In this document: positions 21,981 through 31,740 of the stretch, piece after piece | Layout: every line of letters begins with the position of its first letter | How positions within the stretch are numbered: the stretch's first letter is position 1 | Source of the DNA: Aegilops tauschii subsp. strangulata | Lineage: Eukaryota > Streptophyta > Magnoliopsida > Poales > Poaceae | Assembly: GCF_002575655.3 (NCBI RefSeq) | Contig: NC_053037.3 | Location: 144,967,207-145,031,206, forward strand | Direction of reading: 5' to 3' | Length of the DNA stretch: 64,000 nucleotides | Made by a program: the position numbers and the translations under genes | The notes under the pieces: generated by a model | The model's input: the letters and a program-made list of their open reading frames with translations, nothing else | Told to the model about the DNA's origin: nothing | Database searches by the model: none

Positions 21981-22060
21981 GGGAGGGTGGTGTAGCTGGT
22001 TAGCCTATTCGCTCATCAAACTTGAGGTCTCGGGTTGGATAACTACACTTGAGCATAATT
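21981..22060 (+). repeat. tRNA-like SINE head or tRNA pseudogene
   Basis: GGTGGTGTAGCTGGTTAGC resembles a pol III A box, and GAGGTCTCGGGTTGGAT, about 35 bp on, resembles a B box. The spacing and sequence are like the tRNA-derived heads of grass SINEs. A cloverleaf is not fully formed, so it is not a working tRNA. Confidence 0.42.
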
Positions 22061-22284
22061 TTGTTTTTGTTCAACTTCTTTCTTCCACCCAATGACAGGT
22101 AGGCCCCACATGATAGAGAGAGAAAGTGATCTGGGGCGGTGCTAGGATGATTCTTTGACTGGTCAAAATGGATGGATACGGAGCTATACGATCTCGTAGT
22201 GACCGTATAATCACCTCATCACGTATACGCTGCAGGCTCGGCGCTTGTTTTCTTGGGTTTGCACTCTTCACACTCTCTCTCCAC

Positions 22285-22294
22285 TATATATATA
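22285..22294 (+). promoter_or_regulatory. TATA box before putative exon 22432-22613
   Basis: TATATATATA lies in CTCCACTATATATATACACG, followed by a pyrimidine-rich leader with CT repeats, as in many plant 5' untranslated regions. Confidence 0.5.
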
Positions 22295-22431
22295 CACGCT
22301 GGAGCCTCAGCGCTTGTAGTTGCTCTCTTCACACTCTCTCACCCTCTCCAGATCTAAACAAGACTTTGTTGGCCTCTCTCTCTCTCTCCCCTCACTGTTG
22401 GTCAAAGAGCCGGCAGGATCTGTCCGTCGGG

Positions 22432-22613
22432 ATGGGAAGGAGGCTTAACGCTGCCGCCATCGGCGAGGGAGGGAATCCACCACCGGCGCAGCTGTTCTCT
22501 TTCACCCAGCGGCGGCGCGGGAGGGCCTCCGACCCCTTCTTCCTTGCCGCCGTACGTAGTGTGGGACGAACGGCCTCCGGCCGCCCACCGAACCACACCC
22601 CAGGAACCTTAAG
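22432..22613 (+). pseudogene. Putative first exon of an unidentified gene
   Basis: The ATG at 22432 comes about 110 bp after the expected transcription start. The frame encodes a short basic, Ser/Pro/Arg-rich start (MGRRLNAAAIGEGGNPPPAQ) and reaches a donor-like AAG/GTATAAT at 22613/22614. Further exon-like pieces with the same flavour occur at 23.9-25.4 kb, including a B3-like segment. The downstream pieces carry stops, so the whole is probably a decayed or captured gene. Confidence 0.4.
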
Positions 22614-22680
22614 GTATAATTTAATTATTCCACATGCATTGCTTTAGTTACATGTGGGCTTTTTCCGCTTCTGCACTCGA

Positions 22681-22957
22681 ATCTAGGTGTTGGATCAAAC
22701 AGGAAAGTAGTGGGGAAAGTTGTATAACATGAATCTAGGACGTGGTTCAAAGAGGAAAGGAGTGGGGGAAAGTAGTGGGGAAAGTTGTATAGCATGAATC
22801 TACGACGTGGTTCAAAAAGGAAGGGAAGGGGGAAAGTTGTATAACATGAATCTAAGACGTGGTTCAAAGAGGAAAGGAATGGGGGAACGTAGTGGGGAAG
22901 GTTGTATAACATGAATCTAGGACGTGGTTCAAAGAGGAAAGGAAGAGGGGAAAGTAC
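22681..22957. repeat. 65-bp minisatellite in the putative first intron
   Basis: GTTGTATAACATGAATCTA starts copies at 22719, 22784, 22836 and 22901 (spacing 65, 52, 65), with a partial copy before. Each is followed by GACGTGGTTCAAAGAGGAAA. One unit is 13 bp shorter because a GAAAGTAGTGGGG-type block is missing. The apparent minus-strand ORF here is a by-product of the repeats. Confidence 0.85.
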
Positions 22958-23273
22958 TAGTACAGACTGGCTATCTAGCACCTACGTTGGTCGAAAAGGG
23001 AAAACAATGACAAACGCAGTACGCACATCTGTAACGAACTAATCTTTTTGTTTTGGGGGACAAGGCTGTAGAGTTTCAGCACGACTAGATTTGTTGCGCT
23101 CACATAGGGAAAGGTGTCTAAAGATAACAAAACTGGGACCAACACAAATATGCTCCTTGGTTGTTTGTTCTTTGTTGCAACAGACTGTGCATCACCCCTT
23201 CATACATCGGTAGATGCACATGGTGCTGGTGCATCCACTGTCCCGTGCAACACTTTAGCTGTTGTTAATCTAA
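22958..23273. other. Non-coding, no recognised feature
   Basis: This AT-rich stretch lies between the minisatellite and the Harbinger MITE. I find nothing to annotate. Confidence 0.4.
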
Positions 23274-23584
23274 GGCCCTTTTTGGTTAAAAAGTCCCTAG
23301 TCCCTACCTGCTTGGTTCCAGGGACTAAACATGGACTAGAGGCTATTAAATAACATGCTAAAAGACCATGTTACCCCTAGTAATGAACTAATAGAGACAA
23401 GGTGCGATGCGGGGCAGGGGCAACTATTGGAAAAAGTCCCAAAAAGACTCTCCCTCGGGGTCTTCTTTCTTTAGTCCCAAATGCCCACTTTTAGTCCCTA
23501 AAAGTCACTCCTGTTTGGTTTAGATGGGACTGACACGGACTTTTTTAGTCCCTGCACCAAAAAGTCCCTGTAACAAACACCCTC
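23274..23584. mobile_element. PIF/Harbinger MITE, 311 bp
   Basis: The ends GGCCCTTTTTGGTTAAAAAG and, complemented, GAGGGTGTTTGTTACAGGGA are inverted versions of the familiar grass GGGTGTTTGGTT...AGGGACT terminus. AGTCCCTA blocks repeat through the interior. TAA flanks both sides (23271-23273 and 23585-23587), the Harbinger duplication. Confidence 0.8.
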
Positions 23585-24910
23585 TAATAATGCCGCTGGA
23601 AAATTGATGCAATGCCACAGTTAAAAGCAAATTACATGTTTAACAAATTTTATTGTTAATATAATCTATGTGTTAATATTAATCAGTGCCACCATTTGAG
23701 AAATGCTACTGTCTTGCTTTCTTTCCCATTTAGATAAGTTAGATGCTTCTTTTTGCTGGCTTCTGTGTCATCCATCGTTATTGACCACTAGTTGTTTCCT
23801 TTGCACCTCTGTGTAAATAGGGTTATCTACTTCACCTCGTTGCTATTGTGACCTTTTGTTGCACTGCACAAAACACTTTTGTTTTAAGAGTGTTTTGTGT
23901 AGTTCAACCAAAATGCCACACCGACAATGTTGCTTGATTGCTTGATCTTAGTGGAACTGCACAAGAGGAGATCTTACTTCCTATCCATGTTGGCAAATTT
24001 GGTTCAGATCTTCTTCTTGTGAGTTGTTTGAATTCCGCGTCATGAGAGGTCAGTACTAGCTTTATTGCACATGATTGTGCAGTGTGCTTTCATATGTTGT
24101 GCTACTTGTACGGTAATGTTGCTTGATTTTAGTGAACTGCACAAATGGAGACAAGACTTCCAATCTGTATGTGCACCGTAATATCCCATTGAGGTAAGAT
24201 AATGATATTTCACAACTATTGGCCTGTATTTTGCCACTTTCATCAAAAAATTAATGTCGTTGTTTAGTGCTATACTTGTGCTCCCTAATTGACATGCCAA
24301 ATCTTACATTGAAGGCGAAGCTTGTCTGTTATTGAACCAAGTGATGAAGGGGAAGAACAAGCAGAAAAAAATCAACTCCCGGTGCTGTAATGAAGCACTG
24401 GAACTGTGATGACGCAAGTAATGATATAGTTTTGCATCTTAATTTATTGCTATGGCTGGAACGAGCAATTATTTTGCCACTGATTTGATGCCACTCTTAA
24501 TGTAATATGTAATTATCTCTACTTGTGCAAACGGGGATCTTCTTTGAAGATACCATATATTTTAGTGGAACTGCACAAGAAGATGTTGGAAACATTAAAC
24601 TAATCGAGGAGTATATAGTAAGCATGGCAACCACAGTAGATAACAGCAGATGGTTTGGGAGAAGTGCTTGATCTGTATGCTCTACACAATAAGCCTCCTA
24701 ACAAAGGTTGGTACTCGCCCACGGATTTCATCCATATGATTGAGCTTTGTCATCTCTATTGGTGTTGTGCTACTATTTAGATACTGTCATGAGAAAGTGG
24801 TATTGTCCTTGAGAAGTGTTTCATCTGTGCTGTTTTAAATATTTCCTTTCCTTTTTTCCAAGCAAACAAAGATGCTAGAATTTAGTTGTCCTCTTGTCTT
24901 TGCACAACAG
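23585..24910 (+). pseudogene. Intron-like region with decayed exon pieces
   Basis: AT-rich DNA with exon-like islands. 23946-24018 reads GTAQEEILLPIHVGKFG in one frame. 24315-24385 reads SVIEPSDEGEEQAEKNQ and then hits stops. 24560-24640 reads GTAQEDVGNIKLIEEY. TTTTAGTGGAACTGCACAA-type text precedes several islands. The pieces recall the acidic linker and edges of B3-domain (REM) genes, but similarity is weak and stops are frequent. Confidence 0.33.
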
Positions 24911-25128
24911 GATCATCCTCCTCTGAAGAAGAATATGGAGTACGTGAAGTGACTAGTTCCGATTATGCCAGGATCAAGAAGCCCTGTCTATCTTCTCACC
25001 AGAAGGAGGAGTTGAAGGATGGTTATTACTCCCCACAGGACCAAACTAACTTCAGCTCAGAAGGACTGACATATCTCTATGTTTTTGCTATGATGCGCAA
25101 GTACAATGTTGTTCTAGGATTCTTTTCG
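24911..25128 (+). pseudogene. Exon of a B3 (REM-type) transcription-factor-like gene
   Basis: The 218-bp exon is bounded by TTTGCACAACAG and GTGAGTTCT, good acceptor and donor sites, and is open throughout. It encodes an acidic serine stretch, then DYARIKKPCLSSHQKEEL and LYVFAMMRKYNVVLGFF. In REM proteins the linker between two B3 domains typically reads Y-x-I-x-x-P-C-L-T-x-x-Q-K, followed by a (I/L)YVAMMNKSNV start of the second B3 domain, which this resembles. The DNA-binding core itself is missing. Assignment is from memory of family patterns. Confidence 0.45.
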
Positions 25129-25239
25129 GTGAGTTCTAGTTTTTTAAAAGTATGCTCTACATGGACCATGTAGGTGCCTGTTTTAACTGTCAATTCATAG
25201 TACAGTTTGCTTTATACTAATCACTTTTTTGTATTTGTG

Positions 25240-25428
25240 CAAACAGGGGTGCTCAGCTTGATTTCAATGGGAACTGCACAAAATGTTTAAGAATACATCG
25301 AATCATTCATTTCCACCACAAGAAAGGAGGTGCTGATATGTTCAAGGCGTTGCAACATATAAGGGCGAAATCATACAAGCTACGCGCGAATTTGGTTGAT
25401 TTTGGTGGAACTGCACAAAAAGAATAGC
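25240..25428 (+). pseudogene. Exon-like block after the B3-like exon
   Basis: After an acceptor-like TTTGTGCAAACAG (ending about 25246) the frame reads GAQLDFNGNCTKCLRIHRI and remains open to DFGGTAQKE, ending in TAG at about 25426. It contains two copies of the recurring GGAACTGCACAAAA text (25270 and 25406). No known domain is recognised. Confidence 0.33.
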
Positions 25429-25500
25429 TGGTTTATTTAGCACGAGGTGCCATGTCAATGTCCGTACTGATGGCAAACCCTGCCCATTCCACAATCGTAG

Positions 25501-25690
25501 GCATTTGATATTTTGGAATGGGAAAACCTTGTCAAAGTTTGGTCATTGATGTACGCAAAACAACAAGCATTTGACATTTTGGAATGGGACAACCTTTTCA
25601 AATTGCTCATTGATGTTAGCAAGAAGACATGCGTTTGATATTTTTGAATGGGACGCCCTTTGCTATCAGCAGCGTTGATCTGTTCTTCTT
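25501..25690. repeat. 66-bp tandem repeat, 3 copies
   Basis: GCATTTGATATTTTGGAATG starts near-copies at 25501, 25567 and 25631. The period is 66 then 64 bp. In one frame the first two units encode AFDILEWENLVKVW and AFDILEWDNLFKLL, so the repeat may have arisen in coding sequence. The third unit has stops. Confidence 0.7.
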
Positions 25691-25843
25691 TATTCTTTAG
25701 TTGTGAAGTAAATATTGGCTCTGACATGTGAATCGCTGAGATGCATAATCATCGATTGTTTTGAATGTTCTCTATGAATTGCCAGGCCTGTGTGTTTGAT
25801 TGCAATGTATAGGAACGCTAAAAAGCTGCTCAAACTCTTTGTA

Positions 25844-25913
25844 CTCCGGTCAAAGTAGAGATACTTTGACTGCAGACAAAACTTGTATGCTGACCAAAAA
25901 GGACCGGAGGGAG
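25844..25913. mobile_element. Short Stowaway-like MITE, 70 bp
   Basis: The left end CTCCGGTCAAAGTA and right end GACCGGAGGGAG form inverted ends between TA borders (25842-25843 and 25914-25915). The core keeps a CTTTGACTGCAGAC word common in such MITEs. Confidence 0.65.
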
Positions 25914-26125
25914 TACATGTGAAACTGCTGCAAACGAGGTGATCACCCTGGGAATAATGCTAGTACTTTTTGTTTTGCATGTTCATCCAATGCCAGTGAT
26001 ACAAGAATTCGAACTAATCGAACTAAATTCATTCATGCACGGTCGGATTTCATATAAACATGCCGGATTTCATTACATTTCATACATGCTTCAACTAAAA
26101 AGGGGTGCGCTGGAGGTATAATTAA

Positions 26126-26979
26126 GGGATAATTAGATTTATGCCCCTAGTTGTGTCCCACTCGTCTGTTTTACCCCTAATTCCCAAAAGTCACCGGTTC
26201 TGTCCAAGTCACTTTGCTCCTCTTATGCTTTTGCCCTTTAACCATTTTACCGTCAGTTTGAAAACTTCATAACTAATTCATACTGAATCAGAAAAATGCA
26301 AATAAGATACCAAAATGTTCAGAAAAACATCACCTATATGTCAGTGTCATTTGCATTCATGAAAAAAGTGTTGGAAAGTGCACATCCGAGTTTTAGCTCT
26401 TTTGATACCACCATGAATAGTGAACTCTAAAAAAATTCAAAAAAATTCAAAAAAAATATGGTGGCGAAGAACAACAAATGTTCAAAGTGCTTGCCAAGTT
26501 TCATTAGGAAACGACATTCATGGAAGTCGTGGCAAAAAAATAATCTATTTTGGATTGCTGATTGTTTTTTTTGCCGCGGCACCCACGAATGTTATTCCCT
26601 GATGAAACATGGCAGGCACTTAAAACATTTGTCATTCTTTGCCACCAATTTTATTTTAGTTTTTTTGAACTTTTTTAGATTTTACTATTCATGGTGGTAG
26701 CATAAGACCTAAAACTCGGATGGGCACTTTCCAACACTTTTTTCATGAATGCAAATAACACTGACGTATAGGTGATGCTTTTCTGAACATTTTGGTATCT
26801 TATTGGCATTTTTCTGATTTAGTATGAATTAGTTATGAAGTTTTCAAACTGATGGTCAAACGGTCAAAGGGCAAAAGCATAATAGGAGCAAAGTTACTTG
26901 GACAGAACCAGTGACTTTTGGGAATTAGGGGTAAAACAGATGAGTGGGACACAACTAGGGGCATAAATCTAATTATCCC
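26126..26979. mobile_element. Mutator-type foldback MITE, 854 bp
   Basis: The whole element is one long inverted repeat. It begins GGGATAATTAGATTTATGCC, its other end complements this, and pairing can be followed to the centre near 26555 with few mismatches (arms about 425 bp). The 9-bp TATAATTAA flanks it exactly on both sides (26117-26125 and 26980-26988), the duplication size of Mutator transposases. Short ORFs across the centre are not genes. A transcript through it would form a very long hairpin. Confidence 0.9.
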
Positions 26980-27061
26980 TATAATTAATTAACCGAAGCT
27001 ACCCACCTGTGTCCGGCTGAGCCGAACAGAAGCTTCTTCTCAAGCGGACTGAGCTTCAGTG

Positions 27062-27153
27062 ACTTAACTGTAGGTGCAGTTGCATAACTGACATGTGGCC
27101 CAGATGCTTGTTGGGCCCACGTGTCAGTGAGCCAACTGCACTAGCAATTAAGT
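27062..27153. mobile_element. 92-bp foldback element
   Basis: ACTTAACTG...GTGCAGTTG...CTGACATGTGGCCCA faces its complement TGGGCCCACGTGTCAG...CAACTGCAC...AATTAAGT. The arms are about 43 bp with several mismatches. A clear target duplication is not seen. Confidence 0.55.
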
Positions 27154-27330
27154 AGAAGCAGCGTCCTTTTCCAACATAGCTCTCCGACTCCACGTCGCCG
27201 CCAAGAAGCTAATCGGCCATCAATGGTCAACCCGCCTGGCTTGGCTTCAACTGGAGGGCAGCAGCGGTGGCCTTACTTGGACCCGAGTGGCAGCGGCCTA
27301 CCATGCTCTACTCTTCCTCATTTCCTGTGT

Positions 27331-27690
27331 GGCGCGGCCTCGTTGGCAGCGGGGCAGGGCCTCGACGGAGCCAGCGATGTCCTCTGTCTCGTTGCCGGCG
27401 GGGCGGCGCCTCGACGGAGCGGGGGAAATCCTCCCGGTCGTTGCTGGCGGGGTGGGGCCTCGGCTGAGCTGGCGATGTCCTCTACCTCGTTGTTGGCGGG
27501 GCGGGGCCTCGGCGGAGTAGGGCCTCTGCCTCGGTGTCGGCGAGGCGGGGCCTCGGCGGAGCCGGCGGTGTCCTCTACCTCGTTGTTGGCGCCGCGGGGC
27601 CTCGGCGGAGCAGGGCCTCGTCGACACCAGCGGAGCGAGGACTCGACGGAGCCGGCATTGTCCTCTACCTCGTCCTCGGTCTCCCCAAAC
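27331..27690. repeat. GC-rich minisatellite, about 47 bp x 7
   Basis: TCCTCTACCTCGTTGTTGGC and GGGGCCTCGGCGGAGC alternate, with copies starting near 27380, 27429, 27478, 27522, 27571, 27615 and 27661 (spacing 44-49 bp). All six frames are largely open here because of the base composition, so long Pro/Arg/Gly frames should not be read as genes. Confidence 0.8.
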
Positions 27691-27696
27691 AGCGCC

Positions 27697-28161
27697 TCAC
27701 GTCGCTTCATCGCCCTCTTTGTAGGCGGCCGCAGCCTTCGCCACCCGCATGTGGTAATGCCAGTGCTCGAGGCGGCCCTCGCGGGCGGAGCGGTACGAGT
27801 CGAGCAGCGCCTCCTGCTCCGCCCGCTCCGCGGCTATCTGCTCCTCCGCCTGCAGGTGCTCCTGGAGGAGATGGTGGTTGTAGGCGGCGTCGGCCTGCGC
27901 CTCCTAGAACTGCTCCTCACTCTTCTGCCTCACCAGGTCCATGTATTGGGCACGGGCCTCGCCGATGGTCATGGTGCAATGCACCGGTGACGATGGCGCG
28001 GTGGAGGGGGTTGGCGCTGGATCGTCGACTACCATGTTCTCCATTGGGATGTCGTCGTCCTCCGGCTTCCTGTCGGACAGGCAGTCGGCAGCAATGGCTG
28101 CCATCTCCTTCTGGTCCGCCGTCCGCCTATCCCAAAGAGCGCTGGAGCGCGTGGAAGCCAT
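27697..28161 (-). pseudogene. Unidentified small gene with one nonsense codon
   Basis: On the minus strand, ATG 28161 opens a frame of 154 codons ending at TGA 27697-27699, broken only by TAG 27904-27906. It encodes MASTRSSALWDRRTADQ, an acidic Pro/Ser-rich segment, then a long Glu/Ala/Gln helix likely to form a coiled coil (QADAAYNHHLLQEHLQAEEQ). A TATATAAA box lies about 75 bp upstream (28234-28241). No family is recognised. The stop fits a CAG or TGG to TAG change. The minisatellite begins right after the frame ends. Confidence 0.5.
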
Positions 28162-28233
28162 GGTGGGCAGTAGTGGTGTGGATAAGAGAAAGGGAACATA
28201 GGCGGATGACTGCAGCTATGGCCGGCGCAGCAG

Positions 28234-28241
28234 TTTATATA
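28234..28241 (-). promoter_or_regulatory. TATA box for the 27697-28161 gene
   Basis: Minus-strand TATATAAA is placed about 75 bp before the ATG, a normal distance for a short plant leader. Confidence 0.5.
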
Positions 28242-28313
28242 GCAATGGTGGGCGGCGGAGGGACGGACGTGTGGCGCCGGAGTAGCCGCCTCGGCAACCG
28301 CATATCATCAATG

Positions 28314-28860
28314 TGGGCGGCAGACGGATGGACGGACGACACTTGTGTCATTTGAAGGCGGAGCATTCGCCTGCACCGGGAAGCGTGGCGGGCGGCGCTG
28401 ACCGTTTCGGGCGGAAAGCGCGCGCGGTTGAGGGAGGCAGTTTGGTTGGCCAGGGCAATCAGACTCGTGCTTGGCAGCGGGTCGGTCCAGTAGCTGGACA
28501 TGCTGGCTCACCAGCAAGCTCACCGAGCTGAGCGACGACAATCAGACAATGGACGTAGCTTTCGACCAGGAGCCGGTGCCACTGTCCAAGCCGGTTCATG
28601 CCGTGTCCCCATAGAGGAGGTGCGGCCGCACTTCGACGCCCTAATGGCGGAAGAGCTACCAGCGCAGGAGTACCTGTGCTGCAACCTCCGTTTCGTCAAC
28701 GAGCACCGGTGAACAAGCAAACGACAACGCCGTCGCGGACATGTGGCCCTATGATCCTGGCTTCTCGAATGAGCAGCGGGCACTGTATCAGACCATCCAT
28801 AGGGCCCGCAAGGCCCTCTCCGTCGTTCTTGAGGTGTGAGCACCGCAGAGTTTTCTTGAG
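28314..28860 (+). pseudogene. Gene-like GC-rich fragment, unknown
   Basis: Open pieces include EEVRPHFDALMAEELPAQEY (about 28612-28674) and, after a frame change, DMWPYDPGFSNEQRALYQTI then RARKALSVVLEV (to about 28839). They look like one protein interrupted by a stop at 28710-28712 and a shift. The family is not recognised. The upstream GC block at 28398-28428 matches 20948-20979. Confidence 0.35.
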
Positions 28861-29529
28861 CGATGTTTTCGTTTTTTAGACAAGAGCGATGTTTTCGTTG
28901 TTGTTTTGAGGAGAGCAGGGTATTAACTGGGCGGGCTGTGGCCCGTCTTGCCCAGGCCAGATATTAATTTTTTTCAAGCTGAAAATGGCTAGACCAGCTA
29001 TACTTTTTTTGAGGAATACCCAGGCAAGGTCAACTTGTTATTCTCCGCCCCGCTGGGCTGCAAATCTTTCCTAGGAGGGATGCATTAGGCTTAACAAGAA
29101 AATGAGCTTTAAGAAATAATAAATGGGATGTAATTATAAAAACTAGGCTGTAACTATAAAAAATGCGCCAAACACGTAATTAGTTTATAAAATATTATTT
29201 TTGGATTTTGAAAATTTTAATTTCATTAATTGTTGCGCGCGCAATGTTTCATTGGATTTTTACGTAAGACAAATTTATATTGAAATTGTATTTAATCTGA
29301 CTAGAAATTTAGGGATAAAAATATTTCGAATCCCATCAAAATGTGGGAAATTTTATTGAATTCTGTTTTGAACGGTTGGTTGAAATTATTAATCATTGTC
29401 CTAGCTAGAAAATGGGTTGTACTTTTAACAAACTGTAAATGGGCTATAGTAAACTCCATTAGAATTAAAAATGGGTTCTACATTCTTACAAATCTCAAAT
29501 AGGCTAGAAGTTCTCTGCCACACACTTGT
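28861..29529. other. AT-rich CACTA interior, non-coding
   Basis: This is low-GC sequence with long A/T runs. 29036-29070 (ACTTGTTATTCTCCGCCCCG plus the following GCTGGGCTGCAAATC) recurs in inverted orientation at about 50484-50518. No gene is seen. Confidence 0.5.
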
Positions 29530-30239
29530 GGGCCTACTAAGTTGACGCGTCCCCTAAAAAAGATAAGTTGATGCGTATGCAAGGCTTTATCAACTTATAG
29601 TCAACACACGGTTCTAGCAACAGTGGCCGTTGGATGTCCATCCAACGGATGTCGTGCTACTTCTTCAATCTTGGATATTCTAGCTTCACCCGCCCAAAAA
29701 ATGATTCCTCCCCCTGACATCTGGGGCGCACCGTTTCGGAGGCTGACCTGTGGGCCTACTAGGTTGATGTGTACCAAGGGCTTTGTCAACTTAGTCAATA
29801 TAAACGATTCTAGCTGCAGTGACCGTACGATGTCCATCCAACGACCATCGTGCTTCTTCAACCTCTAGTCTTCTTTCTCCAGCCGCCCAAAGCAGCGCCG
29901 GGCGTGCCGCCTGCTCCTGCCTCCCGTGGCCGGCTGTGCTACCGCGGAGGCCTCACATCCCCTACTACTCCTACCGCTAGCCAGGCCCTGCGGCGACGGC
30001 AACCTCACACCACAGCCGAACCAGTGAACCCTCATACTCCTCTCTGCGTGGGCATCCACTGGCGCGTCTTCCCCGGCTCCGCGTCGTTCCCTTCCTAGGC
30101 ATCACCGTCGTCCACCGCCTTGGTGCTCTCAGCGCGGCGTCGTCAATGTGGTTAACGAACGACTTCCGTCGAAAGAGTACTGTACGTTGAGAGGCTGACA
30201 GCTGGGTCCACGGCCGCAGCAACGAAGTGCCTCCTTATT
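29530..30239. repeat. CACTA right-arm repeat and GC-rich segment
   Basis: Two copies of a block lie about 220 bp apart (29528-29660 and 29750-29860). It contains GGGCCTACTAGGTTGA, CTTTGTCAACTTAGTCAA, and GATGTCCATCCAACG. After them, 29870-30200 is GC-rich, open in several frames and without recognisable domains. Confidence 0.55.
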
Positions 30240-30470
30240 ACGCGCAAAATAATTATTCCTCCACCGGACAGCGGGGACCCACCAGACGGGCCAACGTATT
30301 ACACGAAAAACATGTTTGCCCCCTGACTGCTGGGACCCACCAGCTACATCTTCGCACGCAAGGAAGTGCCCATATTAAGGACAAAAAATGATTTGCCCCC
30401 TGACTGCTGGGACCCACCAGCTACATCTTCGCACACAAGGAAGTAACTGACAGTCGGGACCCACCTAGTC
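30240..30470. repeat. CACTA subterminal repeat, GGGACCCACC type
   Basis: CCCCCTGACTGCTGGGACCC is present twice (about 30320 and 30395), each followed by ACCAGCTACATCTTCGCAC. Related GCGGGGACCCACCAG and GTCGGGACCCACC lie on either side. Confidence 0.7.
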
Positions 30471-30639
30471 GAAGCATATGTAGCGTTGTCATTCTGGTCG
30501 CGAATGTGTACGTACATATGATCGGTCTGTCTGCAGGCTGAAGCAATGAACCGTGGCCGTGTAAGGAAGGGCACGTGTCGTAGTAGAGGCGCGCACGTGT
30601 GTCGTAGTAGAGGTACGCATGTAGCATGTACATGTACGT

Positions 30640-31740
30640 ACAGCGGCTAGGGTGCAACAAAGTAAATACGGCCACATATGTACATACGGGCGGGGTCTCG
30701 AACACCTACTCACGCATACATACGGCCAGGGCTCGTGTACATGGCTGGGTCGGAACGGGGAAACTGCGTCGTCGTCGTGTTCATGGGGAGGGAACGGAAT
30801 GCGTCGTGTTCATCGGGTAGCAACGGAACGTGTGCTGTTCATCAGGAGCCAACCGGCTTGGACGGAACAGCCGATGGAAACGAGGCCTGGCGTACCGCAG
30901 AATGGAGGAAACGGCCTTGTGTTCGACTGGCCATGGTCGAAACGGGATCCTGTTCATCGGGAGGGGTCTGGCATACTGCAAAACGGAGGGAACGAACCTC
31001 CTACGGTTGAAACAGGGTCCTGTTGGTCGGGAGGGGTGTGGCGTACCGCAAAACGGAGGAAACGGACTTGTGTTGGAGCGCTACAGTCGAAATGGGGGTC
31101 CTGTTCATCGGGAGGGGTGTGGCGTACCGCAAAACGGGACTCCTCGAGATAATGTTCATCTCCACCATCGACTGCCTCCACAGGCTACTGTTCATCCACC
31201 GTCAACCTCCTCCAGCCTCCACCTGCGACTGTTCATCCACGGGCTCCTGTTCATCCAGCCTCCACCGCGTGCTTCTCCACCGACTACTGTTCAATCAGCC
31301 CTCTCCACGGGGTCCTGTTCAACCACCCCTCCACGGGCTACTGTTCATCCAGCCCTCCACCGGCTACTGTTCAACCAGCCCTCCACGGGGTCGTCCGGTT
31401 CATCCAGCTCTCCACGGGGTCGTGTTCATCAAGCCCTCCACGAGGTCCTGTTCATCCACCGGCTCGATCGATCGGGGTCCTGTTCATCCAGCGGCAACAC
31501 CACAGGGTCCTGTTCATCCAACCCCCCACCGGGAACTGTTCATCCAAACCCCCAACAATGCTCACTGTTCATCAAGAAGCAGCATCGATCGGTTTCAGTT
31601 AGCAGTAGTAGCGAAGGAATCACTCGGGTTCAGTTAACAGCAAGGGATCGATTGATCGCTCGGGTTCAGTAATCCGTAGCCTGCAGTGCAATCGCTCGGG
31701 TTCAGTTAAAGCTCAACGCCTCGCTCGGGTTCAGTTAGAG
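30640..31740. repeat. CACTA subterminal arrays, TGTTCATC type
   Basis: 30780-31140 repeats TCCTGTTCATCGGGAGGGGT with GGCGTACCGCAAAACGG about every 100 bp. 31140-31580 repeats ACTGTTCATCCA and CCTGTTCATCCAGCC more than fifteen times. 31600-31740 repeats GCTCGGGTTCAGTTA. Open frames across these arrays come from the repeats. Confidence 0.75.

Noticed and set aside
21981..22060. Functional tRNA gene
   Set aside because: A- and B-box-like words are present, but acceptor and anticodon stems do not pair well. A SINE head or pseudogene fits better.
22625..22981. 118-codon minus-strand repetitive frame
   Set aside because: By-product of the 65-bp minisatellite.
27223..28355. 255- and 273-codon plus-strand frames
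   Set aside because: GC-rich minisatellite and antisense of the coiled-coil gene. All frames are open there, and the promoter and composition favour the minus strand for 27697-28161.
30640..31580. Possible CRISPR-like array
   Set aside because: Unit length and spacing are irregular, there is no constant repeat with unique spacers, and the context is a plant CACTA transposon.
30652..31672. 166-280-codon frames
   Set aside because: Generated by CACTA subterminal repeats. No start context or domain.
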